From Caldicellulosiruptor hydrothermalis 108 (GTDB taxonomy: Bacteria > Bacillota > Thermoanaerobacteria > Caldicellulosiruptorales > Caldicellulosiruptoraceae), in NCBI RefSeq assembly GCF_000166355.1, contig NC_014652.1, forward strand, positions 1,499,001 through 1,563,000: a DNA stretch of 64,000 nt, written 5' to 3'. The notes beneath the pieces were generated by a model that saw nothing but the letters and a program-made list of their open reading frames with translations, searched no databases and was not told where the DNA came from. A program made the position numbers and the translations under genes. Each line of letters opens with the position of its first letter. Position 1 is the first letter of the stretch. Below, one piece after another: positions 56,491-64,000 of this stretch.

Positions 56491-57468
56491 TTAAAGCTCC
56501 TTTCCATTCAATATCCTTGCAGCTTCTAAAGCATGGTATGTTATAATCGCATCAGCACCTGCCCTCTTTATTGCAGTCAATATCTCAATTACAACCTCTT
56601 CTTCATTCAAAAAACCCAATTTGCCTGCACTTTTTACCATGGCATACTCGCCGCTAACATTATAAGCTATAATAGGAATATTGAATTTCTCTTTTGCCAC
56701 AGAAATTACATCAAGTGATGTCAAGGCAGGTTTTATAATTACAGCATCGGCGCCTTCTAAAATGTCAGCTTCTATCTCTCGCAGAGCTTCTCTTTTGTTT
56801 TGATATGGCATTTGATAACTTTTTCTGTCGCCAAAAGCAGGCCGTGAGTTTGCTACATCTCTAAATGGTGCATAAAGTGAGGAGGCAAACTTTGCACTGT
56901 ATGGTATGATGGGAGTATAAACAAATCCGTGACTGTCAAGCTTTTTTCGGATAGCGGCAACCCTTCCGTCCATCATATCAGATGGACAAATTATGTCTGC
57001 CCCTGCTTTTGCATAAGATAATGCTATCTCGCCTAAAACCTCTATTGTCTTATCATTATCTATTTTATCACCTTTCAAAATACCACAATGTCCATGTGAT
57101 GTGTACTCACAAAGGCACACATCTGCAAACACCAATATATCTTCGGAATATTCTTTTATTTTCCTTATTGCCTGCTGGACTGCCCCATCATCCTTGGTAG
57201 CATAACTGCCCATCTCATCTTTCTGTGAAGTCACACCAAATAAAATTACACCGCCAATGTCAGCTTTCTTGATCTCATCCAAAATTTCATGTAGTCTGTC
57301 AACAGATACCTTCACAATGCCATCTAATTGCGGCATTCTTTCAAACACGTTTTTACCATCATCAACAAACAGGGGAAAAATAAACCCTTTGCTGTAAAGT
57401 CTTGTTTCATAAAAAAGTTCTCTTAAAGCCTTAGTCTGTCTTAACCTTCTCAATCTTTTAAACTCCAT
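56491..57468 (-). CDS. hemB: Porphobilinogen synthase (zinc type)
   Basis: 325 residues. The zinc cysteines lie in FADVCLCEYTSHGHCG, and the two active-site lysines in YSAKFASSLYAPFRD and AVIIKPALTSLDVI. It condenses two 5-aminolevulinates. Its start is 11 bases inside the cobA-hemD gene, with AGAGGTGG upstream. Confidence 0.97.
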   Translation of the reverse strand: MEFKRLRRLRQTKALRELFYETRLYSKGFIFPLFVDDGKNVFERMPQLDGIVKVSVDRLHEILDEIKKADIGGVILFGVTSQKDEMGSYATKDDGAVQQAIRKIKEYSEDILVFADVCLCEYTSHGHCGILKGDKIDNDKTIEVLGEIALSYAKAGADIICPSDMMDGRVAAIRKKLDSHGFVYTPIIPYSAKFASSLYAPFRDVANSRPAFGDRKSYQMPYQNKREALREIEADILEGADAVIIKPALTSLDVISVAKEKFNIPIIAYNVSGEYAMVKSAGKLGFLNEEEVVIEILTAIKRAGADAIITYHALEAARILNGKEL

Positions 57469-58933
57469 TTTTGACCACCTCTAAAATCTTATTTACTATT
57501 CCCTCATCGGTTGCCTCATTACTAATGATACTTTTAATACCGAAACTTTCCAATGTCTTTTGGGTATGCTCACCAATTGAAATAACTATTTTATTAGAAA
57601 GCACTTCAACCCCATAGCATTCTATAAAGTGTCTAAACATTCCTGAGCTTGTGAATACAAATATGTCTGAATCGTAAACTGCATCATTTGGGTTTTTAGT
57701 AAATTCCATTGAATATGCAAAGATGGTATCAACCTCAAATCCCAAGCTTTCAAGGGAATTTTTGAGGTAATCTCCTGCATTTTTTGACTGCACAGTCAAT
57801 ATCTTTTTGCTTTTATCAACTTCATTCTCGAAAATCTTGATCAAACCATCTGATGAATGTTCATCTGGAATATATTTTACCCTAAATCCTCTCTTTTGGA
57901 GTGAAAGTGCAGTTTTTTTACCTATTGCAGCAAAGTCACCTTTAATATTTCTCACATCTATATTTTTTTCAATCAAGTAGTCAAAAAAACTATCAACACC
58001 ATTTACACTCGTAAATACCAATATATTGTATTCAGGCAAAGAGTTTAAAATTTTATCAATCTCCTCCCTATGGAGAACCAGTTTTGAGCAGCAACCATCA
58101 ACAACGTCCGCACCAAGACTGAATAGCAAACTTTTTATATTCCTTGAGACATTTTTGGGACGTGTGATACAAACTCTTTTACCAAATAAAGGCAAATTCT
58201 CATAAAAAGAAAGCTTATTTCTAAATTTTATAACCTCACCTATCACAAATACCATTGGCGATGCAATTTGATTTTTAGACTTTCCACTTGCAAAGTCTTC
58301 TAAATACCCGCTAATTACTTTCTGCCGACCAGTTGTTGCATTAATTACTGCTGCAGCAAGAGTTTGAGGCTGTTTGCCGTGTAAAATCAGTTTTTGTGAG
58401 ATACTTTCAATATTTTCGGCAGACATGAGAAATATTAAAGTTCCATCAAGTTTAGAAATTATGTTCCAATTCAGTTCTTTATCATCGCACGTGTGCCCAG
58501 TAAACACATGAAATTCACGTGCAAGCTTTCTATACGTGATAGGAATACCCGCAAAGGTTAAAGCAGAGTAAAATGAACTAACACCAGGAATAATCTCAAA
58601 AGGTATGTTATTTTCAAATAGTTTTTCTGCCTCTTCTGCTCCCCTTCCAAATATATATGGGTCTCCACCTTTTAGCCGAACAACATTAAAACCTTTTTTT
58701 GCATACTCTATCATCAAGTTTATAATTCTGTCCTGAGAAAGTACATGTTTTTTTGGTTCTTTACCACAGTAGATATAAATTGCATCATCTTTTGCAAGCT
58801 TCAACAAATTTTTGTTTATTAACCTATCGTAAATTATTACATCAGCAGTTTTTATAGCATTCAGACACTTTACTGTTATCAAGTCCTCCATGTATGGACC
58901 AGCCCCAACAATATATACCTTTCCAACTTTCAA
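57458..58933 (-). CDS. CobA-HemD fusion: uroporphyrinogen-III methyltransferase and synthase
   Basis: About 491 residues from a TTG start nine bases after AGGAGG. The N-terminal half (about 1-240) is a SUMT: VYIVGAGPYMEDLITVKCLN, RLKGGDPYIFGRGAEEAEKL and PGVSSFYSALTFAGIPITYR. The C-terminal half (about 250-491) is a uroporphyrinogen-III synthase (GKRVCITRPKNVSRNIKSLL, FAAIGKKTALSL, VFTSSGMF). It closes hydroxymethylbilane to uro'gen III and methylates it twice to precorrin-2. Such fusions are common in Clostridia. The upstream extension to 58966 includes the ribosome site. Confidence 0.93.
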   Translation of the reverse strand: MKVGKVYIVGAGPYMEDLITVKCLNAIKTADVIIYDRLINKNLLKLAKDDAIYIYCGKEPKKHVLSQDRIINLMIEYAKKGFNVVRLKGGDPYIFGRGAEEAEKLFENNIPFEIIPGVSSFYSALTFAGIPITYRKLAREFHVFTGHTCDDKELNWNIISKLDGTLIFLMSAENIESISQKLILHGKQPQTLAAAVINATTGRQKVISGYLEDFASGKSKNQIASPMVFVIGEVIKFRNKLSFYENLPLFGKRVCITRPKNVSRNIKSLLFSLGADVVDGCCSKLVLHREEIDKILNSLPEYNILVFTSVNGVDSFFDYLIEKNIDVRNIKGDFAAIGKKTALSLQKRGFRVKYIPDEHSSDGLIKIFENEVDKSKKILTVQSKNAGDYLKNSLESLGFEVDTIFAYSMEFTKNPNDAVYDSDIFVFTSSGMFRHFIECYGVEVLSNKIVISIGEHTQKTLESFGIKSIISNEATDEGIVNKILEVVKNGV

Positions 58934-58983
58934 TATACTAATCCTCCTTTGGAAAATTAACTTCACACAAGTCTTACCATAAA

Positions 58984-59856
58984 CTAACTTTCAAGCATCT
59001 TACTTAGCTTATTTGCAAGAGACAAAAAGTCAGCTTTGTCACCCTCAATACTTGCTTTTACTAATTTATCACCTCTTAAAAGGGAAGCAAATGCATAAAT
59101 TTTGTCCTGGTCTGTTTTACAAAAAACACCAATCGACGAATGACACCCTCCTCCCAAAAACTTCAAAACAAGCCTTTCAAACTGGGTTTGGATATATGCA
59201 TTAACATCGTTTATTTTACTTAAGATGCTTTTATAGGGACTATCTTTAAGGCACTCAATGCATATTGCCCCCTGACCAGGGCAAGGTGTAATTTCATTTA
59301 TATCAAAAATATAACTTACATAAGAATCTAAGTTTAACCGCTTTAGTGCAGCATAGGCAACTATAACTCCATCAAGCCCTTCTGACTCAATCTTTGAAAG
59401 TCGTGTTTCTATATTGCCTCTTATATTAACAACTTGTATATCTTCTCTTAAATTTTTTAAATGTACCTCTCTTCTTAAACTACTTGTTCCAATTTTTGCG
59501 TTTGGCTTTAGCTGGTAGAATCCCACACCATCTTTTGATACAAGCACATCTCTGGGATCCTCTCTTTCAACAACTGCCACAATCTCAAAATTACTGTCTA
59601 TTTCACAAGGCAAGTCCTTTAGACTGTGCACAGCTAAATCTATTTCCCTCGTTAAAAGTGCACGTTCAATCTCTTTTACAAATACACCTGGACTTTTAAA
59701 GTCTTTTAGGCTTTTTGTTTTGTCAATATCTCCTTTTGTTTTTATAGGAACAAATTCACATTCAATACCTAAGGTTTGCTTGATTTTTCTTGCCACAATA
59801 TCAACTTGAATTCTGCTGAGTCTGCTGTCCCTTGCGCCAATTCTTAACTTTTTCAT
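58984..59856 (-). CDS. hemC: Hydroxymethylbilane synthase
   Basis: 290 residues. The dipyrromethane-anchoring Cys is in FLGGGCHSSIGVF, with RIGARDSRLSRIQVDIVARK and VHSLKDLPCEID in the first two domains. It polymerises four porphobilinogens. The ATG overlaps the sirC-like stop as ATGA with GAGGTGA upstream. Confidence 0.97.
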   Translation of the reverse strand: MKKLRIGARDSRLSRIQVDIVARKIKQTLGIECEFVPIKTKGDIDKTKSLKDFKSPGVFVKEIERALLTREIDLAVHSLKDLPCEIDSNFEIVAVVEREDPRDVLVSKDGVGFYQLKPNAKIGTSSLRREVHLKNLREDIQVVNIRGNIETRLSKIESEGLDGVIVAYAALKRLNLDSYVSYIFDINEITPCPGQGAICIECLKDSPYKSILSKINDVNAYIQTQFERLVLKFLGGGCHSSIGVFCKTDQDKIYAFASLLRGDKLVKASIEGDKADFLSLANKLSKMLES

Positions 59857-60527
59857 CTTGTCACCTCAAAATTTAAAACATCTTCGTAAAACAATTCTAT
59901 AATCTTATTAGCATATCCTTTTTTGAAAAAATAATAAAAGTCATCTGAACAAACGAATTCCAATATTTGGTCCTTTTGTGGATGATGCTTTAATTTTTCT
60001 CTCAAATCAGTTGCCCATTTGCAGAACATGGCAAAACTCTGAAGAAAATTGAGAACTTTCTGTGTAAGATATTTCGAAAGTTTCGGATTTCCCCTATTTA
60101 TTGACAAGCTAAAAACAAATTCATCAGTTCTTTTTTGAGCACCAAGTCTTAAGTTTCCGAGCTTATAATCTGAGCACACCAGATATAGTTTATTTAGTCT
60201 TTTGCAGTGCCAGATAATTCTTTTTTCAAGCTTTCTGTTTGACACCCCAATTACAACTATGTGCTTATCCTTTAAAAAACTTTTGCGAAATTTCCCTCTT
60301 TTGAGTTTTAGATATCCACTTTTCAACTCTCTGAAGCCTATATCAAACCTTGTCGATAAAACTTCAACCTTGCAACCAGCTCCTAAAAAGGTTTTGGTTT
60401 TTATCAAAGAAGCTTTTCCTGCTCCTATAACCCCCACCTTAATGTTATTTGCTACAAGTCCAATATGCATAAGATTTTCAAAGCCTGAATCTATTTCAAG
60501 AATATCCTCTTTATCAGGTTTGAGCAA
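59853..60527 (-). CDS. Divergent SirC/CysG-N-like precorrin-2 dehydrogenase
   Basis: 224 residues. A Rossmann motif ([20 protein letters not shown]) and [20 protein letters not shown], the counterpart of the AISTxGxSPxLA segment, place it in the CysG N-terminal/Met8/SirC family. It should oxidise precorrin-2 to sirohydrochlorin. The conserved Thr-Asp-Asp region, which includes the catalytic Asp of CysG and Met8p, is replaced by GVSNRKLEK, so ferrochelatase activity is doubtful. The TTG start lies 37 bases inside hemA; an internal ATG at Met20 is an alternative. Position between hemA and hemC supports the role. Confidence 0.82.
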   Translation of the reverse strand: MLKPDKEDILEIDSGFENLMHIGLVANNIKVGVIGAGKASLIKTKTFLGAGCKVEVLSTRFDIGFRELKSGYLKLKRGKFRKSFLKDKHIVVIGVSNRKLEKRIIWHCKRLNKLYLVCSDYKLGNLRLGAQKRTDEFVFSLSINRGNPKLSKYLTQKVLNFLQSFAMFCKWATDLREKLKHHPQKDQILEFVCSDDFYYFFKKGYANKIIELFYEDVLNFEVTR

Positions 60528-61675
60528 ATTTCACCACTTCCCTCTTTGTGTGCCTCTCTTAAAACCTCAATTGCCCTATCAATATATAGATTTGCCATCC
60601 TTATCAAGACGCTTTCAATTTTTTCTATTTCTTCGCTATCAACATTCTTTAGATACTTCACCTGCATTCTGCCCAATTCCTCTGCGTGCTTTTTCATATC
60701 CATAATTAAGCCTTTATATTTCCTAAACTCAAGCCAATCAATAAACTCATCAACATATTTCTCAATTATATGGTAATTCTCTTGCATCTTGGAAATCCTA
60801 AATTCCCTGTTAATGGTATCTATCTTATGAACTTGGTCTATATCAATCACTTTAACGTTCGGAAGTTTATACACCTCAACATCCACATCTCTTGGTACAG
60901 CAAGGTCAAATATGAGCAGATTTTTTCCCTCTGGTATATCATCTTTGTGGACAACTGCATGTGGCGCAGATGTTGAGCATATCAGGCATTGTGCTTCTGA
61001 GATTGCATCTTTTTTGTCGCTATACTCAAATTTTTCAGGATATAGCTTGACAAATTGGTCAATTCTCTCGTTTTTGCGCCCAATTAAAAATACTTTGTCC
61101 ACATCTGAGTTTTTAAAGTAGTTGCAAAATGAAAATCCAATATTTCCAAGTCCAATTATAGCAATTTTTCTGATATTTGATTCTTTCAAAACCTTTCCAA
61201 CAACTGATGCGATGGTGATGGGATGCTCGTTTAACCTTGACTTTGTTCGAAATTCCTTTGAACATTTTAAGGCAACCTCAAAAAGCCTTTCAAGGACTGG
61301 ATTTTTACCGCCCACCTGCTTCGCAATCTCTTTTGCTTCTTTTACCTGAGCAACAATTTGTTCTTCGCCAATTAAAAGTGAATCAAAGCCGCATACAACT
61401 TCAAATAGGTGTTTTATACAATCTTTGTCTTTGTAAATATAAAATAAATGCATATATCTCTTATCCCAGTCAAGTTCAGTGAATATTTTTTCTATGTCCA
61501 CATACTCTTCTGAAAAGAAGTAGATTTCTGTTCTGTTGCAGGTACTGAGAATTATGACTTCATTTGCTAATTTTTTTAAACTAATCAACTTTTCTTGTAA
61601 CTTGGTCTTTGTCAGAGAAAATTTTTGTCTGGTATCAACTTCTACTTTGTGATTGATTCCAATGATCCATAGCAC
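60491..61675 (-). CDS. hemA: Glutamyl-tRNA reductase
   Basis: 394 residues from a GTG start with GGAG ten bases upstream. [15 protein letters not shown] has the nucleophilic Cys, and [16 protein letters not shown] the NADPH motif; [20 protein letters not shown] is also typical. It reduces glutamyl-tRNA to glutamate-1-semialdehyde, the committed step. The C-terminal dimerisation helix is present. First gene of hemA-sirC-hemC-cobA/hemD-hemB-hemL. Confidence 0.97.
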   Translation of the reverse strand: MLWIIGINHKVEVDTRQKFSLTKTKLQEKLISLKKLANEVIILSTCNRTEIYFFSEEYVDIEKIFTELDWDKRYMHLFYIYKDKDCIKHLFEVVCGFDSLLIGEEQIVAQVKEAKEIAKQVGGKNPVLERLFEVALKCSKEFRTKSRLNEHPITIASVVGKVLKESNIRKIAIIGLGNIGFSFCNYFKNSDVDKVFLIGRKNERIDQFVKLYPEKFEYSDKKDAISEAQCLICSTSAPHAVVHKDDIPEGKNLLIFDLAVPRDVDVEVYKLPNVKVIDIDQVHKIDTINREFRISKMQENYHIIEKYVDEFIDWLEFRKYKGLIMDMKKHAEELGRMQVKYLKNVDSEEIEKIESVLIRMANLYIDRAIEVLREAHKEGSGEICSNLIKRIFLK

Positions 61676-62081
61676 AAAACATCATCTCCGAAGGTTTTTG
61701 GATTATTAAGTGTTCTTATTAAAAAAGCCCTATGTGATTCTTGTTATAAGTTATTTTACTTTTTTCAATCTATCAGTTTGATTAACCTCTGGTATTTTTT
61801 TTGCGCTCTGTAATATGATTGCTATTAATTTCTTTTGTATCCAAATGCATCAGCCCCACCATCGGTTAAAACCTTAATTCTTTTGGATATTAAATTACCC
61901 TCAAGAGAAATTCTATCATGTTGCACATCTTAGTGCAATTCTCTTGAGGGACCAGCAAGCTTGAGTAAACACAGTTGCTGTAGACTATATAAAGATGTTG
62001 AAGTTACTCCCTGATGGCTTAAGCTTCTTTCAAATCTACCGTGTTTTTAATTTTCTGAGGAGAATCTTTAGAGGAGTTACT
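61676..62081 (-). other. 406-base intergenic region with a strong nested inverted repeat
   Basis: CCCTCAAGAGAA (61898-61909) and TTCTCTTGAGGG (61939-61950) form a perfect 12-base stem. Inside, TTGCAC/GTGCAA (61921-61926/61933-61938) forms a second stem abutting the first, leaving an 11-base bulge. I see no cobalamin riboswitch, T-box or clear promoter. A 34-codon minus-strand frame (61825-61929) ends in LTDGGADAFGYKRN and has no start; it may be a gene remnant. The region could be a leader RNA of the hem operon or debris of a mobile element. Confidence 0.5.
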
Positions 62082-62408
62082 TTACCTTTTAGGATACTCG
62101 ATGTCCAAATTAATATCAATTTTCTTCTTAGCCTCTCTTAAAAAAAGTTCTCCTTCTCTGGTAAGCTCATAATATGTGTGATTTCGATGCTTAACACTTT
62201 TTCGTCGACGATGGTAATATTTAACTATTCTTCTTTCCACTCGCTTGATAAGTCCTCTCTCCTCCAGACTTTGTAGTCGCTTTCTGGTTTCTTCCAAGGA
62301 TAAACCCAGACGTATCGCCAGAAGTTTTGCGTATTCCGGTCCAAGCTTTTTGAGGTAGGCAAGGATTGTTAAATCAAGAAGTTCATCTTGGTCATTCTTG
62401 ACCGGCAT
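62082..62408 (-). CDS. Winged-helix regulator (DUF2250-like)
   Basis: 108 residues. A helix-turn-helix spans about residues 10-60 (LTILAYLKKLGPEYAKLLAI, then RLGLSLEETRKRLQSLEERG) followed by a wing rich in Arg, Lys and His (RRIVKYYHRRRKSVKHRNH) and a TYYELTREGELFLREA segment as in MarR/ArsR-type regulators. AAGGAGATG precedes the ATG. It lies between the TatD-like gene and hemA and may control one or both; no operator is recognised. Confidence 0.8.
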   Translation of the reverse strand: MPVKNDQDELLDLTILAYLKKLGPEYAKLLAIRLGLSLEETRKRLQSLEERGLIKRVERRIVKYYHRRRKSVKHRNHTYYELTREGELFLREAKKKIDINLDIEYPKR

Positions 62409-62450
62409 GCTTTCATCTCCTTCATTATGGATTTACTCCTTGCCGAGCGT

Positions 62451-63215
62451 TCAAATACCAAAAACTTCCTCAGCATTGTATCGTGAAATTCGACCAATGA
62501 GTTCTGAATAAGCTTGGTTTAATTCTAAGTATCGTACTGTCCTGGGCACGCTGAGAGGATCATTAGGTCTTAAATTGCTGTAATCGCTATTTAGTACACC
62601 TCGTTGGAAACGTTCCAGATAATTCAGCAACAGTTGAGGAGTAAGACCATCCTGGCGAATTGTAAGACCGGGCACAGCACCAAAGTCTTCGATTAAGTCA
62701 ATAATATCTAAATTAGCATGGTCTATTATCACTTTTCGGGGTTCTATTCCTACCTTAGCAGCAATTTCAATTGTTTTATTGGTAATTTCGACCCTGTTCT
62801 CTGGAGGAGTATGAAGGATTACTGCAGCCCCATATTCCTTGGCAATCTTCAATTGCTCATGGAGGACCTCCTGCTCCCGCTTGTTTCCCTCATGTAGCCC
62901 AATCTCACCAAGACCAATTACACCACTCATTTTAAGGTAGTCTGGAAGAGCGTCGATCACTCTGGTCCAATCATCCGGTATTCCCATGGGATGAATTCCA
63001 ATGGTAACGTAAAGCTTAATACCATTTTTGGCAGCAATACTCATAGAAAGAGTTAACATCTGATGGAAATGATCAAAGAGTGTTTCGGCATGTTTTGCTC
63101 CAAAAAATAGTGAGCAGCTAATAACTTTCTTTACTCCTGCCAGGGCCATATTTTCCCATCCCTCAAATGGAAGCAATGAAACATGTACATGAGAATCTAC
63201 AAATTCTTTCATCAT
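62451..63215 (-). CDS. TatD-like metal-dependent hydrolase
   Basis: 254 residues. The amidohydrolase metal motif is FVDSHVHVS at the N-terminus; later ligands are the Glu in IGLGEIGLHE, His in VILHTPPENR, and His in VIIDHANLDI. The insertion KHAETLFDHFHQMLTLSMSI and the C-terminal NAEEVFGI fit a TatD-related subfamily rather than TatD itself. The substrate is unknown. Base composition looks richer in G+C than the hem genes (25 of 60 at 62881-62940 against 17 of 60 at 58561-58620), a possible sign of transfer. Confidence 0.82.
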   Translation of the reverse strand: MMKEFVDSHVHVSLLPFEGWENMALAGVKKVISCSLFFGAKHAETLFDHFHQMLTLSMSIAAKNGIKLYVTIGIHPMGIPDDWTRVIDALPDYLKMSGVIGLGEIGLHEGNKREQEVLHEQLKIAKEYGAAVILHTPPENRVEITNKTIEIAAKVGIEPRKVIIDHANLDIIDLIEDFGAVPGLTIRQDGLTPQLLLNYLERFQRGVLNSDYSNLRPNDPLSVPRTVRYLELNQAYSELIGRISRYNAEEVFGI

Positions 63216-63255
63216 TCTTATTCACCTGCCTTATTTTAAATTTAAGACATATAAA

Positions 63256-63642
63256 TCAAGGCTTGATATAAGCATACCCTTCTGCCTGTTTTCTTACAAT
63301 TTCTGTTATGCCAGCTGGCACAACCCTTACAAAATCGGGAATGCTCTCTTCATCGATAAGCTGCGCTTTGAGAGCATTCCGGCATGCTGTAAATTTCACT
63401 CCTACCTCTGATAATTTCTCCATCTGTTCCAAAAGCGACAAATTAGTTGATACATTGCACAAACTACCACTTTCAGCTTGCTGGCATTTATTTTTAAAAA
63501 TAGAAACTGCTTCGCCATTAATCACTACTTCAACGTTAGCATTGTTTTGCCCAACATCATTTAAAAAATTAGTGATATTAATGAGCACCATCTGCCACCT
63601 ACTAGATTCGTTGATATGGAAGAGCACCTTTAATTCGTTCAT
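63256..63642 (-). CDS. DsrE-like protein (COG1416 type)
   Basis: 128 residues from the ATG at 63642, which follows AAAGGAGGG. The DsrE-like fold shows in LKVLFHINESSRWQMVLINI and the conserved Cys in VKFTACRNALKAQ, where sulfur-relay relatives carry persulfide. VVPAGITEIVRKQAEGYAYI closes the domain. Its function is unknown, but it sits directly downstream of a siroheme/[4Fe-4S] domain protein, so a link to sulfur or nitrogen oxyanion reduction is plausible. Confidence 0.82.
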   Translation of the reverse strand: MNELKVLFHINESSRWQMVLINITNFLNDVGQNNANVEVVINGEAVSIFKNKCQQAESGSLCNVSTNLSLLEQMEKLSEVGVKFTACRNALKAQLIDEESIPDFVRVVPAGITEIVRKQAEGYAYIKP

Positions 63643-63722
63643 CCACTCCCTCCTTTCTGTCATCTTTTCAGTTACCCATGCGAAATGTTAAAAATATCTT
63701 TCCAAATCTTTACTTTTTCGCT

Positions 63723-64000
63723 TTATTTTAAAATACCATTTTTTCTAAGATACTCTGGTAACTGGTCCCCATCAATAACAACCATTTCGCCATTTTTATT
63801 ATATACCCATACTCTATCTTTTAAAACGACAACATTGTAATCTGCTTCCTTATCCATAGCACATGCATTACCACAACCACTGATAGTTATATTTCCTTGT
63901 AAATTGCCAGAGGATACTATGCGCTCAGCCATAGCATGGACATCACCAACGCCATTTTTGCAATAGCGCGCACCTATGCATGTCTTGATTCCTTCACTAT
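63723..64000 (-). CDS. Sulfite/nitrite reductase-like siroheme and [4Fe-4S] domain protein (partial)
   Basis: The last 92 codons are in the window and the frame stays open to the edge; the internal ATG at 63932 is not the real start. TCIGARYCKNGVGD and ISGCGNACAMDKEAD give Cys-x5-Cys-x28-Cys-x3-Cys, the signature that binds the [4Fe-4S] cluster bridged to siroheme in sulfite and nitrite reductases. A short beta-rich C-terminal part follows (VVVLKDRVWVYNKNGEMVVI). Whether it is a full reductase or a small siroheme protein cannot be seen. It is encoded upstream of the dsrE-like gene and the siroheme pathway. Confidence 0.82.
   Translation of the reverse strand, partial: SEGIKTCIGARYCKNGVGDVHAMAERIVSSGNLQGNITISGCGNACAMDKEADYNVVVLKDRVWVYNKNGEMVVIDGDQLPEYLRKNGILK

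Noticed and set aside
61676-62081. Cobalamin riboswitch or T-box upstream of hemA
   Set aside because: Neither the B12-box core nor the T-box AGGGTGG-like element can be found on the minus strand; only the nested inverted repeat is visible.
63723-63932. Complete 69-residue protein at the window end
   Set aside because: The frame stays open to base 64000 and the first cysteine pair of the metal motif lies upstream of the internal ATG, so the gene is truncated by the window.
1-64000. CRISPR arrays, rRNA or tRNA genes
   Set aside because: No regularly spaced repeats, no rRNA-like stretches and no cloverleaf-compatible sequence with a GTTCGAATC-like arm were seen.

Overview
The window reads as chromosome of an AT-rich, spore-lineage, anaerobic Firmicute (Clostridia). 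A thermophile close to Caldicellulosiruptor is my best guess from gene content and base composition; no rRNA or tRNA gene is present to confirm it. Support comes from an alpha/beta-type small acid-soluble spore protein, a YlbJ homologue, CarD, Asp23/Gls24 plus FakA, IreB and LytR-CpsA-Psr proteins, strong AGGAGG ribosome sites, frequent TTG and GTG starts, and an L20-type infC leader. Most genes lie on the minus strand; plus-strand exceptions are dacF, argGH, tmcAL, ylbJ and a broken transposase.

Layout. 1-7.8 kb: yceD (cut by the window edge), comEA, a D,D-carboxypeptidase, then nadD-yqeK-LCP-rsfS-leuS. 8-10.5 kb: argGH behind a promoter overlapped by an ARG-box-like palindrome. 10.7-12.8 kb: rplY/ctc, a YesL-like membrane protein and carD. 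12.9-22.9 kb: a cell-surface polysaccharide operon (chain-length protein, aminotransferase, sugar-nucleotide dehydrogenase, oxidoreductase, left-handed beta-helix acyltransferase, two O-antigen ligase/polymerase-like proteins, one glycosyltransferase, one LCP ligase). The four sugar enzymes match WbpE, WbpA, WbpB and WbpD, which make a 2,3-diacetamido-uronic acid nucleotide sugar. 22.9-26.9 kb: a secreted ComEC-like hydrolase and an acyl-CoA dehydrogenase/EtfBA set. 27-31.6 kb: a rearranged ylb cluster (tmcAL, ylbK, ylbJ, a coiled-coil protein, coaD, rsmD). 31.7-40.5 kb: SASP, recG, fakA, asp23, a RibU-like transporter, RNA-modification enzymes and a Nudix protein. 40.5-46.5 kb: nadABC with a molybdopterin oxidoreductase and a MobA-like protein. 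46.5-51.9 kb: ruvX, an iron-sulfur aldo/keto reductase, an unknown membrane protein, ireB, a SpoU methyltransferase and infC-rpmI-rplT.

51.9-55.1 kb is the accessory patch: a VOC protein, a DDE insertion sequence with a frameshifted transposase and a hairpin over its ribosome site, and larE. 55.2-61.7 kb holds hemA, a divergent sirC-like gene, hemC, cobA-hemD, hemB and hemL: every step from glutamyl-tRNA to precorrin-2, and probably to sirohydrochlorin. Just upstream on the same strand, after a 406-base gap with a strong nested inverted repeat, lie a winged-helix regulator, a TatD-like hydrolase, a DsrE-like protein and the end of a protein with the Cys-x5-Cys...Cys-x3-Cys signature of siroheme/[4Fe-4S] sulfite and nitrite reductases. 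A cofactor pathway beside a likely user of that cofactor is the best candidate here for an undescribed functional unit; the polysaccharide operon is second.
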